A stretch of 64,000 bases of DNA from Streptomyces sp. HmicA12 (GCF_000373565.1 NZ_KB891801.1:186001-250000); one strand, 5' to 3'; shown: positions 52,026-61,019, numbered from the stretch's first letter. The notes: generated by a model from the letters alone, not told the origin. A program made the numbers and translations.

Positions 52026-52391
52026 ATGGTGAAGCGCACACGTCCCATGACGGTGCTGTTGTTGTCCGGCGCGCTGCTGTTCGCGGGCGCGCCGACGGTG
52101 GCGTACGGGCAGACGTCCACGTCATCGGCTGTCTCCGCGGCGGCCGGGGCCCGTACCGGGGCCGGGGCAGGGTCCTCGGGGGCGCTGACGGCGTCGCACC
52201 GGGCCGGCACCGGCTCGGTCACCGAGGCCGGGCACGTCAGCCGGGCCGGCAAGATCGGCAAGAGCAAGAGCAAGAAGAAGAAGTCGAAGGGCGGGGTGTT
52301 CAAGATCCTCGGCCTCATCCTGCTGATCGGGATCCTGCTCGTGGTCCTGCTCGTCCTGGCCACCATGTTCCGCAGGCGCCGCTCGTCGTGA
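52026..52391 (+). CDS. Small secreted or bitopic membrane protein
   Basis: 121 aa. Signal peptide (TVLLLSGALLFAGAPTVAYG), an Ala/Gly/Ser/Thr-rich stretch, a Lys cluster (KIGKSKSKKKKSKGG), a C-terminal helix (VFKILGLILLIGILLVVLLVLATMF) and RRRRSS. The order signal, helix, Arg tail resembles a membrane-anchored protein without a sortase LPxTG motif. Unknown function. ATG 52026; ATG 52047 also possible. Confidence 0.7.
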   Translation: MVKRTRPMTVLLLSGALLFAGAPTVAYGQTSTSSAVSAAAGARTGAGAGSSGALTASHRAGTGSVTEAGHVSRAGKIGKSKSKKKKSKGGVFKILGLILLIGILLVVLLVLATMFRRRRSS

Positions 52392-52534
52392 CCGGCAGGT
52401 CGTGACGGACAGGTCGTCACAGGCCGGTCGTCACAGGTCAGTCGTCACGTGCCGCTCCCCTTCCCTTGGGGAGCAGTTCACGGCTCAATACCAGGGTTGC
52501 ACGCGCCACATCCAACACTCTGGGGAGCCGCGAC

Positions 52535-54070
52535 ATGTGCACAGACGCTGACCACGGGGGCGAGAGCGGCCTCGGCAGACGGGCGTTGCTCGTGACCGGA
52601 GCCGCCACCGCGCTTACGCTCGGCACCATGAGCTTCGCCGACGCCGCCGAGGGCTCGCAGTCCACCAGGACGCTCACCGGCACGCTGCCGCCGGGCGCCC
52701 CCGACTTCGTGTACCTGCCGGTGGAGGTGCCGCGCGGGGTACGGGAGATCAAGGTCTCCTACACGTACACGAAGGCCACCGTCCCGGCGGGCACGCAGAA
52801 CAACGCGCTCGACATCGGCATCTTCGACGAGCGCGGCACGGCGCTCGGCGGCCACGGCTTCCGCGGCTGGTCGGGCGGTGCGCGCACGGAGTTCTTCGTC
52901 CGCGCCGACGACGCGACGCCCGGCTACATCCCGGGCCCGGTGCACGCCGGGACCTGGCACATCGCGCTCGGCCCGTACACGGTGGCGCCAAAGGGCCTGC
53001 CGTACTCGGTGACGGTGACGCTGACGCACGGCCCCGACGCGGGTCCGGCGCCGAAGCCGGTGTATCCGCCGCAGCGGGCGCGCGGCCGCGGCCGGGCCTG
53101 GTACCGCGGCGACTGCCATCTGCACTCCTGGTACTCGGACGGCCGCCGCACCCCGGCCGAGATCGGTGAGCTCGCGCGGGCTGCGGGCCTGGACTTCATC
53201 AACACCTCGGACCACAACACCCACTCCTCGCAGGCCCATTGGGCGGACGTGGCGGGCGACGACCTCCTCGTCATGCTCGGCGAGGAGATCACCACCCGCA
53301 ACGGCCACGTCGTCGCCCTCGGCACCGACCCGGGCACGTTCGTCGACTGGCGCTACCGGGCCCGCGACAACCGCTGGGCGAAGTACGCCGACCAGATCCG
53401 CCGCGCCGGGGGCCTGGTCGTCCCGGCACACCCGCACGCGACGTGCATCGGCTGCGGCTGGAAGTTCGGCTTCGGCGAGGCGGACGCGGTGGAGGTGTGG
53501 AACGGCCCGTACACGCCGGACGACGAGGTCTCGCTGCAGGACTGGGACAACACCCTTGTCTCCTACGCCCGTTCGCGCGGCGCCGGGAAGGGCGGTGGCT
53601 GGATCCCGGCCATGGGCAACAGCGACGCCCACCGCGACCCGGACCGGATCGGCGGGCCCCAGACGGTGGTCCTGGCCGACGATCTGACGCGGGACGCGAT
53701 CCAGGCGGGCATCAGGGCCGGCCGTTCCTACGTCGCCGAGTCCTCCTCGGTCGAGGTCGGTTTCACGGCGACCGGCGGCAAGGGCAGGGTCGCGGGCCTC
53801 GGCGAACGCCTCGCCGTCGGCCTCGACAGCCCGGTGACGGTGAACCTGGAGGTGCAGGGCGCACCCGGCTGCACCCTGCACCTCGTCACGGACCAGGGCA
53901 CCCTGTTCACGTCACCGGCGCTGCCCGACTCCGGTACCGGAAAGGCGAGTTGGACGACGACACCGTCCTACGCCGCCTACGTCCGCGCGGAGGTCCGGCA
54001 CGCGGCGACGGTGCCCGGCCTCCCGGGCGCCCTCACGGCGTTCACGAACCCGATCTTCCTGGGGGAGTGA
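52535..54070 (+). CDS. Exported PHP-domain metallohydrolase (CehA/McbA family)
   Basis: 511 aa. Tat signal GLGRRALLVTGAATALTLG. An N-terminal beta-sandwich region (about 45-175) precedes a PHP domain whose metal ligands are visible: GDCHLHSWYSDG, NTSDHNTHS, LGEEITTRNGH, VPAHPHA and NSDAH. A C-terminal beta domain follows. Family members hydrolyse carbamate or phosphoester bonds outside the membrane. ATG 52535 with GGGGAG. The Nudix gene begins 10 bp after it, so they may be co-transcribed. Confidence 0.87.
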   Translation: MCTDADHGGESGLGRRALLVTGAATALTLGTMSFADAAEGSQSTRTLTGTLPPGAPDFVYLPVEVPRGVREIKVSYTYTKATVPAGTQNNALDIGIFDERGTALGGHGFRGWSGGARTEFFVRADDATPGYIPGPVHAGTWHIALGPYTVAPKGLPYSVTVTLTHGPDAGPAPKPVYPPQRARGRGRAWYRGDCHLHSWYSDGRRTPAEIGELARAAGLDFINTSDHNTHSSQAHWADVAGDDLLVMLGEEITTRNGHVVALGTDPGTFVDWRYRARDNRWAKYADQIRRAGGLVVPAHPHATCIGCGWKFGFGEADAVEVWNGPYTPDDEVSLQDWDNTLVSYARSRGAGKGGGWIPAMGNSDAHRDPDRIGGPQTVVLADDLTRDAIQAGIRAGRSYVAESSSVEVGFTATGGKGRVAGLGERLAVGLDSPVTVNLEVQGAPGCTLHLVTDQGTLFTSPALPDSGTGKASWTTTPSYAAYVRAEVRHAATVPGLPGALTAFTNPIFLGE

Positions 54071-54080
54071 CCCCGCGACC

Positions 54081-54581
54081 ATGACCGCCTACGCCCGCCG
54101 TTCCGCCCGCGTCCTCCTGATCGACGGGGACGACCGTGTCCTGCTCTTCGAGGAGTACGACGTCCCCGGCCGCCCGGAGGCCGGTACGAGTTGGTGGACG
54201 CCGGGCGGCGGCGTGGAGGAGGGCGAGACCCTGGCCGAGGCGGCGTCCCGCGAACTGCGGGAGGAGACCGGCCTCTCGGTCTCCCCCGCCGCCCTCGGCC
54301 CGGTGGTGGCACTGAACTCCGGGTACGCGGACCTCGGTTGGGTCGAGGGCATGCTCCTGAACGCCTTCTTCCACCACCGCGTCCCGACCGGCTGCCCGGT
54401 CGACGTCAGCGGCCAGAACGCGGACGAGCTCCGCCACTACCGGTCCCACCGCTGGTGGCCCGTCGCCGAACTGGCGGCGAGCGGCGCCCCGGTCTACCCG
54501 CTCGGCCTGCCCGCGCTGATGGCCGACCTGACGGCGGGCCGGGTGCCCACCTCACCGGTCGAGCTGCCCTGGCAGCACTGA
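54081..54581 (+). CDS. Nudix hydrolase
   Basis: 166 aa. Nudix box GGGVEEGETLAEAASRELREETGL (in two parts) is complete (Gx5Ex7REUxEExGU). SARVLLIDGDDRVLLFEEYD at the N-terminus. Substrate, a nucleoside diphosphate linked to X, cannot be told. Directly after the PHP gene. Confidence 0.92.
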   Translation: MTAYARRSARVLLIDGDDRVLLFEEYDVPGRPEAGTSWWTPGGGVEEGETLAEAASRELREETGLSVSPAALGPVVALNSGYADLGWVEGMLLNAFFHHRVPTGCPVDVSGQNADELRHYRSHRWWPVAELAASGAPVYPLGLPALMADLTAGRVPTSPVELPWQH

Positions 54582-54599
54582 ACATCCGCACGTCCGCCT

Positions 54600-54622
54600 T
54601 CTAGGACAGGAACTGACCTAGA
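54600..54622. promoter_or_regulatory. Second copy of the WYL-type operator, upstream of the DinB gene
   Basis: TCTAGGACAGG-AACTGACCTAGA. Its reverse complement differs from 6952-6974 at one of 23 positions. It lies 68-90 bp before the DinB start, over the expected promoter, and 19 bp after the Nudix stop. Confidence 0.7.
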
Positions 54623-54689
54623 TCGCTCCTACCGTGACACGCATCGGCGCCCGCGACGGGCTCCGAGCAGCTCACGGAAGGTGGACACG

Positions 54690-55253
54690 ATGACCAGCGA
54701 CAAGGCGATCACCATCGAGCAGGACGAGCGGACCGCGCCGGTGGCCACCGGCGAGCACGCCGACTGGCTCGAAGGACTGGCCAAGCAGCGGCACTTCCTC
54801 CGGTTCACCGCGCGCGACCTCACCGATGAGCAGGCCGGCCTGCGGACCACCGCCAGTGAGCTGTGCGTGGGCGGGCTGATCAAGCACGTCACCGCGGTGG
54901 AGCGGAACTGGGTGCGGTTCATCCTGGACGGTCCGTCCTCGATGCCCGACTTCACCGCGATGACCGAGGCGGACTGGGCCGAGCGCGCGGCGGGCTTCCG
55001 GATGCTGCCCGGCGAGACGCTGGCGGGCGTCCTGGCGGCCTACGAGGAGGCGGCCCGCGCCACCGACGCCGTGGTGGCCTCGCTGCCCGACCTGGACGCC
55101 TCGTGGCCGCTGCCGAAGGCACCGTGGCACGAGCCCGGCGCCCGCTGGTCGGTCCGCCGCGTACTGATGCACGTGGTGGCCGAGACGGCCCAGCACTGCG
55201 GCCACGCCGACATCATCCGGGAGTCCCTGGACGGCGCGAAGAGCATGGGTTAA
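54690..55253 (+). CDS. DinB superfamily protein
   Basis: 187 aa. Four-helix DinB/DUF664 type: LRFTARDLTDEQAGLRTTASELCVGGLIKHVTAVERNWVRFI (in parts) with a metal-type His, and C-terminal LMHVVAETAQHCGHADIIRESLDG carrying two more His. DinB-fold enzymes include mycothiol- and bacillithiol-dependent transferases. ATG 54690 with GGAAGG 7 nt before (GTG 54681 lies in that ribosome site). Shares an operator with the MFS/WYL pair, suggesting a detoxification regulon. Overlaps the convergent HAD gene by 4 nt. Confidence 0.88.
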   Translation: MTSDKAITIEQDERTAPVATGEHADWLEGLAKQRHFLRFTARDLTDEQAGLRTTASELCVGGLIKHVTAVERNWVRFILDGPSSMPDFTAMTEADWAERAAGFRMLPGETLAGVLAAYEEAARATDAVVASLPDLDASWPLPKAPWHEPGARWSVRRVLMHVVAETAQHCGHADIIRESLDGAKSMG

Positions 55254-55762
55254 CGAGCAACAGGGCGCTCCCCGAGCCACGCCCCGATCACCCCGAAGTC
55301 GTCGGCGCGCAGGCCCCGCCCCGCCTCCACCCGGTACAGCAGCGCCGCCCCCGGACACCGGTCCCGCGCCCACGCCCGGTCCGCGGGGCCGATCTCGTCG
55401 TCGACCCAGATGAAGGGCCGCCCGGCCGCCCACGCCGCCAGGGGCCGGAGCTTCCAGTGCAGGCCGTCAGGAGGCTGTTCGTCGGCCGTGGCGGGCCACT
55501 CCACGACGGGGAGCGCGGGCAGTCCCAGCCACGGGGCCACGCACGCGTTGGCCTCGGCGCCCCACGTCGTGGCCCACACCGGTTCGCACGGCAGCGAGCG
55601 CAGCAACGGCCCGAGGGCCGGGTCGACGCGGGTGAGGAGCGGGGGCGCGTCCGGGCCGGGGGCGTAGGGCCCCTCGTACGTGTGATGGCCCGCCGGGTTC
55701 CCGAAGGGGATCAGCGGGCCGTCGACATCCAGGAAGAGCACGGGCAGGCGCGGGTCCGTCAT
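55250..55762 (-). CDS. HAD-like hydrolase (HAD_SAK type)
   Basis: 170 aa. LPVLFLDVDGPLIPFGNPAGHH carries the HAD nucleophile motif DVDG; WATTWGAEAN and PFIWVDDEIGPADRAWA carry the later Thr and DD motifs. This short form is the class named HAD domain of Swiss-army-knife RNA-repair proteins; its substrate is unknown. Same strand as, and 14 bp downstream of, the APC permease gene. Confidence 0.8.
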   Translation of the reverse strand: MTDPRLPVLFLDVDGPLIPFGNPAGHHTYEGPYAPGPDAPPLLTRVDPALGPLLRSLPCEPVWATTWGAEANACVAPWLGLPALPVVEWPATADEQPPDGLHWKLRPLAAWAAGRPFIWVDDEIGPADRAWARDRCPGAALLYRVEAGRGLRADDFGVIGAWLGERPVAR

Positions 55763-55776
55763 CCGCCCAGCATCCG

Positions 55777-57309
55777 CTACTCCTCGACCACCAGCACCGC
55801 GGTCCCCCGGTTCAGCACCTCGCCCCGGAAGAACGCCGGGCTGCGGCGCTCCATCACCAGCATGATCACGACGCCGACGAGCAGCAGGCCGACCCCGATG
55901 ACGAAGACCGAGCCCACTCCGAGCACGGACGAGCCGCTGCCGTACGCCGGGTTCCACATGTCCACCAGCGTCTTGACGAAGACCGCCGACAGGAGCACCC
56001 CGCCCAGGACCGGGAACAGGCCCTTGAAGGCGAGGTCCCGGGCCGAGGAGCGCAGCTCGGCCTTGAAGTACCAGGCGCAGGCGAACGCGGTGAGCGCGTA
56101 GTAGAAGCAGATCATGAGGCCGAGCGCGTAGATCGTGTCGACCAGGACGTGCTCGGAGACCAGCGTCATGACCGTGTAGAAGACGGCCGTGGCCACGCCC
56201 GCCGTGACGGTCGCGCGGCCCGGCGTCCTGAAGCGCGGGTGGACGCGGGCGTACGACGCCGGGAGCGCCTCGTACGTCGACATGGCGAGGACCGTGCGGG
56301 CGACCGGGATGAAGGTCGTCTGGAGGCTGGCCGCCGCCGAGGCGAGGACGGCGAGGAAGAGCAGGATGCCGAGGGTGGGGCCCATCACCGGTCCGGCCAG
56401 CGCCGCGAAGACGTTGTCGGAGGTGTCCGGGTTGGCGAGGCCGAGGCCCTTGCCGCCGGAGCCGACGATCATCTGCGCCGCGACACCGGTCGCCAGGTAC
56501 GAGCCGACGAGCACGACCATCGCGATGAGCGCGGCCCGGCCCGGCGTCTTCTCCGAGCCGATCGTCTCCTCGTTGGCGGTCAGGCAGGTGTCCCAGCCCC
56601 AGTACATGAAGATCGACAGGGACAGCCCCGCGGTGAACGCGCCGAAGGACCGCACCGAGAACGGGTTCAGCCACGACCAGGAGAAGGGCACCGAGGTGGG
56701 GAAGTCCACCGAGCCCGCCTTCGTCAGCGCCATCACCACGAACACGGCGAGCACCACCAGCTGGAGCCCGACCAGCGTGTACTGCACGCCCTTCGTGGCG
56801 GTCATGCCGCGGTAGCTGATCGCCGTCGCGGCGGCGATCAGGACGAGGCACGTGACGATGTGGACGGCCTTGTTCCCGTCGAGGGACGCCACCGCGTCGC
56901 TGCCCGTGATCTCCCCGGCCAGCAGCCAGAAGTACGACGTCGCGACCCCGGCCAGGTTCGACAGGACGATGATCGTGGCGATCACCAGGCCCCAGCCGCA
57001 CATCCAGCCCACCCGCGGCCCGAACGCCTTCACGGTCCAGGTGAACGACGTGCCGCAGTCCGGCATCACCTTGTTGAGCTCGCGGTACGCGAACGCGACG
57101 AGCAGCATCGGCAGGAAGCCGGCCAGGAACACCGCCGGCATCTGGAGCCCGACCTCACCGGCGGTGGAGCCGAGGGTCGAGGTGAGGCAGTAGACGGGCG
57201 CGACGGTGGACACACCGATGACCGCACTGCCGAGCAGCCCGACGGAGTTCCCGCCGAGGCCCTTGCCCTTCTTGGCGCCCTCCTGGGGCCGCACGTCCAG
57301 CTGAGTCAT
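55777..57309 (-). CDS. APC-family amino acid permease
   Basis: 510 aa, about 12-14 helices. GSAVIGVSTVAPVYCLTSTLGS in helix 1 (Gly/Ser-rich unwound region), RELNKVMPDCGTSFTWTVKAFGPRVGW and SLSIFMYWGWDTCLTANEETIGSEKTPGRA (in parts) are typical of APC/YhdG-type transporters. Takes up amino acids or amines. ATG 57309. Substrate unknown. Confidence 0.9.
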   Translation of the reverse strand: MTQLDVRPQEGAKKGKGLGGNSVGLLGSAVIGVSTVAPVYCLTSTLGSTAGEVGLQMPAVFLAGFLPMLLVAFAYRELNKVMPDCGTSFTWTVKAFGPRVGWMCGWGLVIATIIVLSNLAGVATSYFWLLAGEITGSDAVASLDGNKAVHIVTCLVLIAAATAISYRGMTATKGVQYTLVGLQLVVLAVFVVMALTKAGSVDFPTSVPFSWSWLNPFSVRSFGAFTAGLSLSIFMYWGWDTCLTANEETIGSEKTPGRAALIAMVVLVGSYLATGVAAQMIVGSGGKGLGLANPDTSDNVFAALAGPVMGPTLGILLFLAVLASAAASLQTTFIPVARTVLAMSTYEALPASYARVHPRFRTPGRATVTAGVATAVFYTVMTLVSEHVLVDTIYALGLMICFYYALTAFACAWYFKAELRSSARDLAFKGLFPVLGGVLLSAVFVKTLVDMWNPAYGSGSSVLGVGSVFVIGVGLLLVGVVIMLVMERRSPAFFRGEVLNRGTAVLVVEE

Positions 57310-57886
57310 GAACAGGACGTTAAATCCTGCGGTTTCCGCATCTAGTGGGATTCATCCCGACTGGACCGCTTAACAATCAACGGGCAACTCGATCATACGC
57401 CTTCGAAGCAGCCAGAGTTTTGCAAGCTACGGCTTCCGATACAAGGGGATCATGCCGGTGTCCGCTATCCGGTAACCGAAGCGCCGCCCGTTTTGCCCTG
57501 GTTCCAAATTTTCCCGTGCCTGCTTCGTCACTCCGGGACCGCGCCGCCCGCCCCGCCACCGCCGGGCCGCGGCAGGTCCCGCCGTCGGCCCGCTATCTAC
57601 CGAACGAGACGCCGGCAGCACTTCGGGACCCGTACCGAAAGAAAGCACAGGAAAATATATATCCCCCCGGAATAGGTTCAGAATGCGCCAGGAAGGCCGA
57701 TTCGCAGGCGAATCCCTATAGATTTCCAAACGTCCTCAAGAGGGAATTAGCGAACCGGAAGGGGGCCGGCGCGGAAATACGGACACAATCCGGAACCCGC
57801 TGGCTCCACCCGCCCGACCGGTTCTCCCGGCTCCACCCGCTCCATCGGCTCCGCCTGATGTATCCACTTGAGAGAGGGAATCCGCG
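57310..57886. other. 577-bp gap before the putative biosynthetic cluster
   Basis: No convincing gene; the 181-codon frame across it has poor codon use. The base composition is markedly less G+C-rich than neighbours (for example GGAAAATATATATCC near 57650). GGGAT-TC-ATCCC at 57347-57358 is a perfect short palindrome near the APC promoter. Repeated GGCTCCACCCG/GGCTCC motifs occur at 57800-57855. Probably contains promoters for both divergent genes, and may mark the left border of an acquired segment. Confidence 0.45.
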
Positions 57887-58894
57887 ATGAAGCCCGTCTA
57901 CACCTTCACCGACTCCGACCGCGACAGCCTCAAGGAGTCCCTGGAATTCCTGGGCGCCAGCCCCTACGAGGACTACGAGAAGTTCAGCGACGCCATCGCC
58001 GCGCTGATCGCGGAGGGCCGCGTCCCCGACGGCCTGACCTCGGCCTGCCGCCTGATACGCGGCCAGCGCGAGGCCCGCGTGACCTACGCCCACGTGATCT
58101 CGAATTCCCCGCTCGATTCCGAGCGGCCGGTCTTCGACCAGTCCAACCCGGTCGACGACAAGTACCTTCAGAAGCGGACCTTCGTGGGCGAGGGAATGCT
58201 CGAACTCGTCGGCCGGCTCACCGGAACCCCGCTTCTTTCCTATGCCACGCGGAACAACGGAGACTTCTTCCACGACGTCTACGCCGACAACCGCTACGCC
58301 GGCACCCAGACCCAGAAGACCGACTGGGAACTGCACTGGCACAACGACCGCACGGCCCACCCCGTACGCGCCGACTATCTGGCCCTGCTCGGCATGCGGT
58401 GCCCCACCAAGGACCTCGTCTACACGAAGTACGTGGACGGCCGTGAGCTCCTGAAGTACATATCCCCGCGGGCCCAGGAGCTGCTGCGGCGGCCCGAGTT
58501 CGTCACCCCCTACGACGAGCTGTCCCGCGACTCCAACAAGGGCCAGCGGCTGTCCGAGGCCCACGCGGTCCTGGAGAACGAGCACAGCTTCCGCTACTAC
58601 GACACGCGCACCGAGCCCGCGGACCGCGCGTCGGCGGCGCACTACGAGGCGCTGCGCGAGTTCCGCGACGCGCTCGCCAAGTGCCGCGAGCAGTACCACC
58701 GCATCCAGGACGGCGACCTGCTGGTCATCGCCAACCAGGACGGCCTGCACAGCCGCCAGATGATCGACATCCAGGACGCCGGGACCACCCGGCTGCGCTG
58801 GCTCCTCAAGACGTACGCCTTCCGCGACGACGCCACCGCCGACGTCCACGCGAACGACTGGCTCGACGGCGTGCGCGGCCGGGTACGTGACTGA
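57887..58894 (+). CDS. Clavaminate synthase-like Fe(II)/2-oxoglutarate oxygenase
   Basis: 335 aa. Double-stranded beta-helix enzyme of the CAS/AsnO/VioC type. The metal triad is intact: His152-x-Asp154 (HWHNDRTAHPVRADYLALLGMRC, in parts) and His288 (NQDGLHSRQ), with the 2-oxoglutarate Arg near 303-305 (TRLRWLLKTY). Close relatives hydroxylate or desaturate free or carrier-bound amino acids. H-x-D replaces the H-x-E of VioC/CAS. ATG 57887 with GAGAGGG. Only plus-strand gene of the right-hand cluster; its stop is 20 bp from that of the convergent operon. Confidence 0.82.
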   Translation: MKPVYTFTDSDRDSLKESLEFLGASPYEDYEKFSDAIAALIAEGRVPDGLTSACRLIRGQREARVTYAHVISNSPLDSERPVFDQSNPVDDKYLQKRTFVGEGMLELVGRLTGTPLLSYATRNNGDFFHDVYADNRYAGTQTQKTDWELHWHNDRTAHPVRADYLALLGMRCPTKDLVYTKYVDGRELLKYISPRAQELLRRPEFVTPYDELSRDSNKGQRLSEAHAVLENEHSFRYYDTRTEPADRASAAHYEALREFRDALAKCREQYHRIQDGDLLVIANQDGLHSRQMIDIQDAGTTRLRWLLKTYAFRDDATADVHANDWLDGVRGRVRD

Positions 58895-58914
58895 CGGCCC
58901 CGCCCCGGCTCCGC

Positions 58915-60171
58915 TCAGGCGGCCCTCGCTCTCTCCACGGCGGGCGAACTCCGCACGGCGGTCCCGTCCTGCGCGGCGTGCACGGCGTGGAACCCCGCCG
59001 CGAGCTGGGCCAGGGAGATGTGCCGGTACCAGCCCTGCCAGGACCGCACCCGGTAGGAGCCGAGGCCGCAGCTGTCGGTCGCCCGGGAGAGGACCTCGCG
59101 GCTCTCCCGCCAGGCCGCGACCGCGTCGGCCAGTTCACCGAGGGCCGTGTGCGCGGGCCCGTGGGCCAGGAAGTAGCGGCGCGGATGCCGGTCGCCGGTC
59201 CGCCGGCAGGCGACCAGCCAGCGGGCCGCCGTCCCCGTGGTCCGGGGGCCGGCCCTGGCGGGGAGCCCCGCGGAGGGTTCCGGCGGCACCCGGCGCACCC
59301 ACCACTCCCAGCCCCCGGAGCCGAGCCGCCCCCAGGACTCCTCCGCCGCGTGCCGCTGTACGAGGAGGGAGACCCGGCGCCAGCCCGGGTGGGGCAGCAC
59401 GGCATGGTTCCTGGCGACCCCCACGAGGTGCGGGATGCCCCGGCCCGCCAGGGCGGAGCGGAAGACGGCGTCGCAGCCGAGCCGGGTGTCGGCCACCACC
59501 CACGGCATCGCACCGTCCTGCGGCGCCGTCCCCCGCGGGGAGCCGCCCGGCAGCAGGAGCCGCTCGGCGATCCGCACCGCCAGCTGAGACTTCGTCACAT
59601 GGTCGATCTCCTGCGGGACATGGGCCCTGCGCCGGCGCGGTGCGTCGGTGATCCAGTCGGGGGGCAGGTACAGCTCGCGGTCGACCGGCGCGGTGCCGAG
59701 CGGGGTGGACCAGGAGGCCATCACCCCGATCTGGCAGGAGACGGCGGCGCCGAACTCCTCCACGTACTGCCGGGCGACCCCGGCCGAGGCGTTGCCCTTC
59801 TTGCGGAAGGCCACCTCGTCCAGGACCAGCACCCCGTCCCCCGGACCGTGGCCGGGCCCGCCCGGGGACAGCCCCTCCACCACGTACCGCGCGGTGAAGT
59901 CCCGCAGCGCGTCCGCGTTCCAGGACGCCCGCCCCAGGAAATGCTGTCTCAGCCAGGAGGCACCGCCGCGCTCGTCCTCCAGGAAGGCCGCCCCTCCGCC
60001 GGCCAGCGCCCTGAGGTACTCCTGGGCGTGGGCCCGCAGGTCCGACCGGCGGAAGAACCGGCGGCCCACCTGTTCCAGAAGTTCTTCGAGGCGTTCCGAG
60101 CGTTCCTCGGCGGCCCTCTGTTCGGGGGTGGCCTCGGGTGGTGCGAGCCACGCGCCCTGGATGTCGTTCAT
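58915..60171 (-). CDS. IS701-type DDE transposase-like protein, catalytic Glu missing
   Basis: 418 aa, full length for IS701-family transposases. N-terminal FFRRSDLRAHAQEYLRALAG, first Asp in VLVLDEVAFRKKGNASAGVARQY, second Asp in WVVADTRLG, and the C-terminal YRVRSWQGWYRHISLAQLA motif. The usual catalytic Glu before GLDxYEVR is replaced: here the block reads ATDSCGLGSYRVR. No terminal inverted repeats or target duplication are seen around it; it has a good ribosome site (GGAGGTGAG) and is the last gene of the operon. Probably a domesticated DNA-binding protein. Confidence 0.78.
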   Translation of the reverse strand: MNDIQGAWLAPPEATPEQRAAEERSERLEELLEQVGRRFFRRSDLRAHAQEYLRALAGGGAAFLEDERGGASWLRQHFLGRASWNADALRDFTARYVVEGLSPGGPGHGPGDGVLVLDEVAFRKKGNASAGVARQYVEEFGAAVSCQIGVMASWSTPLGTAPVDRELYLPPDWITDAPRRRRAHVPQEIDHVTKSQLAVRIAERLLLPGGSPRGTAPQDGAMPWVVADTRLGCDAVFRSALAGRGIPHLVGVARNHAVLPHPGWRRVSLLVQRHAAEESWGRLGSGGWEWWVRRVPPEPSAGLPARAGPRTTGTAARWLVACRRTGDRHPRRYFLAHGPAHTALGELADAVAAWRESREVLSRATDSCGLGSYRVRSWQGWYRHISLAQLAAGFHAVHAAQDGTAVRSSPAVERARAA

Positions 60172-60236
60172 GACCAACTCACCTCCTCCGAGCCGCCCTT
60201 CGGCGGCGGTGCCCGCCCGTGGCGCCGACCGGCCGG

Positions 60237-61019
60237 TCAGTAGTACTCGCCGTGCCGGTAGTCCCACGACGGGAAGATCTCGCTCAGGTTCTCCATGATC
60301 AGCGGGTAGTCGAGGCCCCGGCGGATCAGCACGGGAGCCGGGGCGACGGACCGCTCGCCCTTCTGGAGCGGGACGAGCGCGCCCTCGGCGTCCACCATGG
60401 AGACCATGACGCCCTGCTCGTGGCGGGAGCCCTCGTCCTTGCCCGGCTGGACCGACGCCACGTAGTCGTCCGCGGCGACGACGAAGTCCGCCTCCTTCTC
60501 GATCCGGGTGCCGATGTTCTCCACCCGGCCCCGGTTGCCGATCCCGGACGGGTTGGCGGAGCTGGCGAAGACGAGCCGGCGCTCGGCCCACATCTGCTCC
60601 ACCAACTGCTCGGCCGGCCGGCCGAAGCGGACGACGAAGCAGCTGGTGCCGCGGGCGTCCCGGGCCAGTTCCCGGGTGGTCGCGTCGGGCAGCAGCTCCA
60701 GCGCCTCCCGCTTCCACGGCAGGATGCAGCCGAGCAGTACGTCCCGCTCCCAGTGCTTCTCGTAGAACGCGAGCGTCTCCTCGTTCAGCTCGGCCAGTTC
60801 CTTGAGCTGCTCCAGGTCGGCGCAGAGCACGACACCGGGCTTGTTCCGGTTGCGCTGCTTGGCGTCGAACTTCCGCTCCAGGCCCCGGCCGTCGGCGGTC
60901 ATCAGGATGTAGCCCACCTTGGTCGCGCAGACGACCAGACCGCCCGGCGCGGACAGCGCCTCGAGGGCCTCGGGCACGGGCTCGCCCTGCCAGGCGGTCC
61001 GTGGGGTGTTGCTCGGCAT
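60237..61019 (-). CDS. Divergent Sua5/YciO/YrdC-family protein
   Basis: 260 aa, longer than normal YrdC (about 190-215). Family motifs in altered form: ERKFDAKQRNRNKPGVVLCADLEQL replaces the KRxxxKPL block, and FASSANPSGIGNRG matches the SxxNxSG motif. Standard members make threonylcarbamoyl-AMP from Thr, bicarbonate and ATP. ATG 61019 has GGAGAGAG in front (GTG 61034 is in it). In an operon with a canonical YrdC protein (62856), so a specialised carbamoyl-adenylate-type reaction is plausible but unproven. Confidence 0.82.
   Translation of the reverse strand: MPSNTPRTAWQGEPVPEALEALSAPGGLVVCATKVGYILMTADGRGLERKFDAKQRNRNKPGVVLCADLEQLKELAELNEETLAFYEKHWERDVLLGCILPWKREALELLPDATTRELARDARGTSCFVVRFGRPAEQLVEQMWAERRLVFASSANPSGIGNRGRVENIGTRIEKEADFVVAADDYVASVQPGKDEGSRHEQGVMVSMVDAEGALVPLQKGERSVAPAPVLIRRGLDYPLIMENLSEIFPSWDYRHGEYY

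Noticed and set aside
47806..52032. A 1,408-codon plus-strand frame
   Set aside because: It runs antisense to fbiC and out of frame with the phosphatase; low-complexity Arg/Val/Gly translation, no domain.
57345..57890. 181-codon frame in the gap before the oxygenase gene
   Set aside because: Mixed codon use, no ribosome site, and it runs into the start of the oxygenase gene in another frame.
58895..60236. Intact insertion sequence
   Set aside because: No terminal inverted repeats or target duplication visible at either side, and the catalytic Glu is missing; treated as a domesticated gene.
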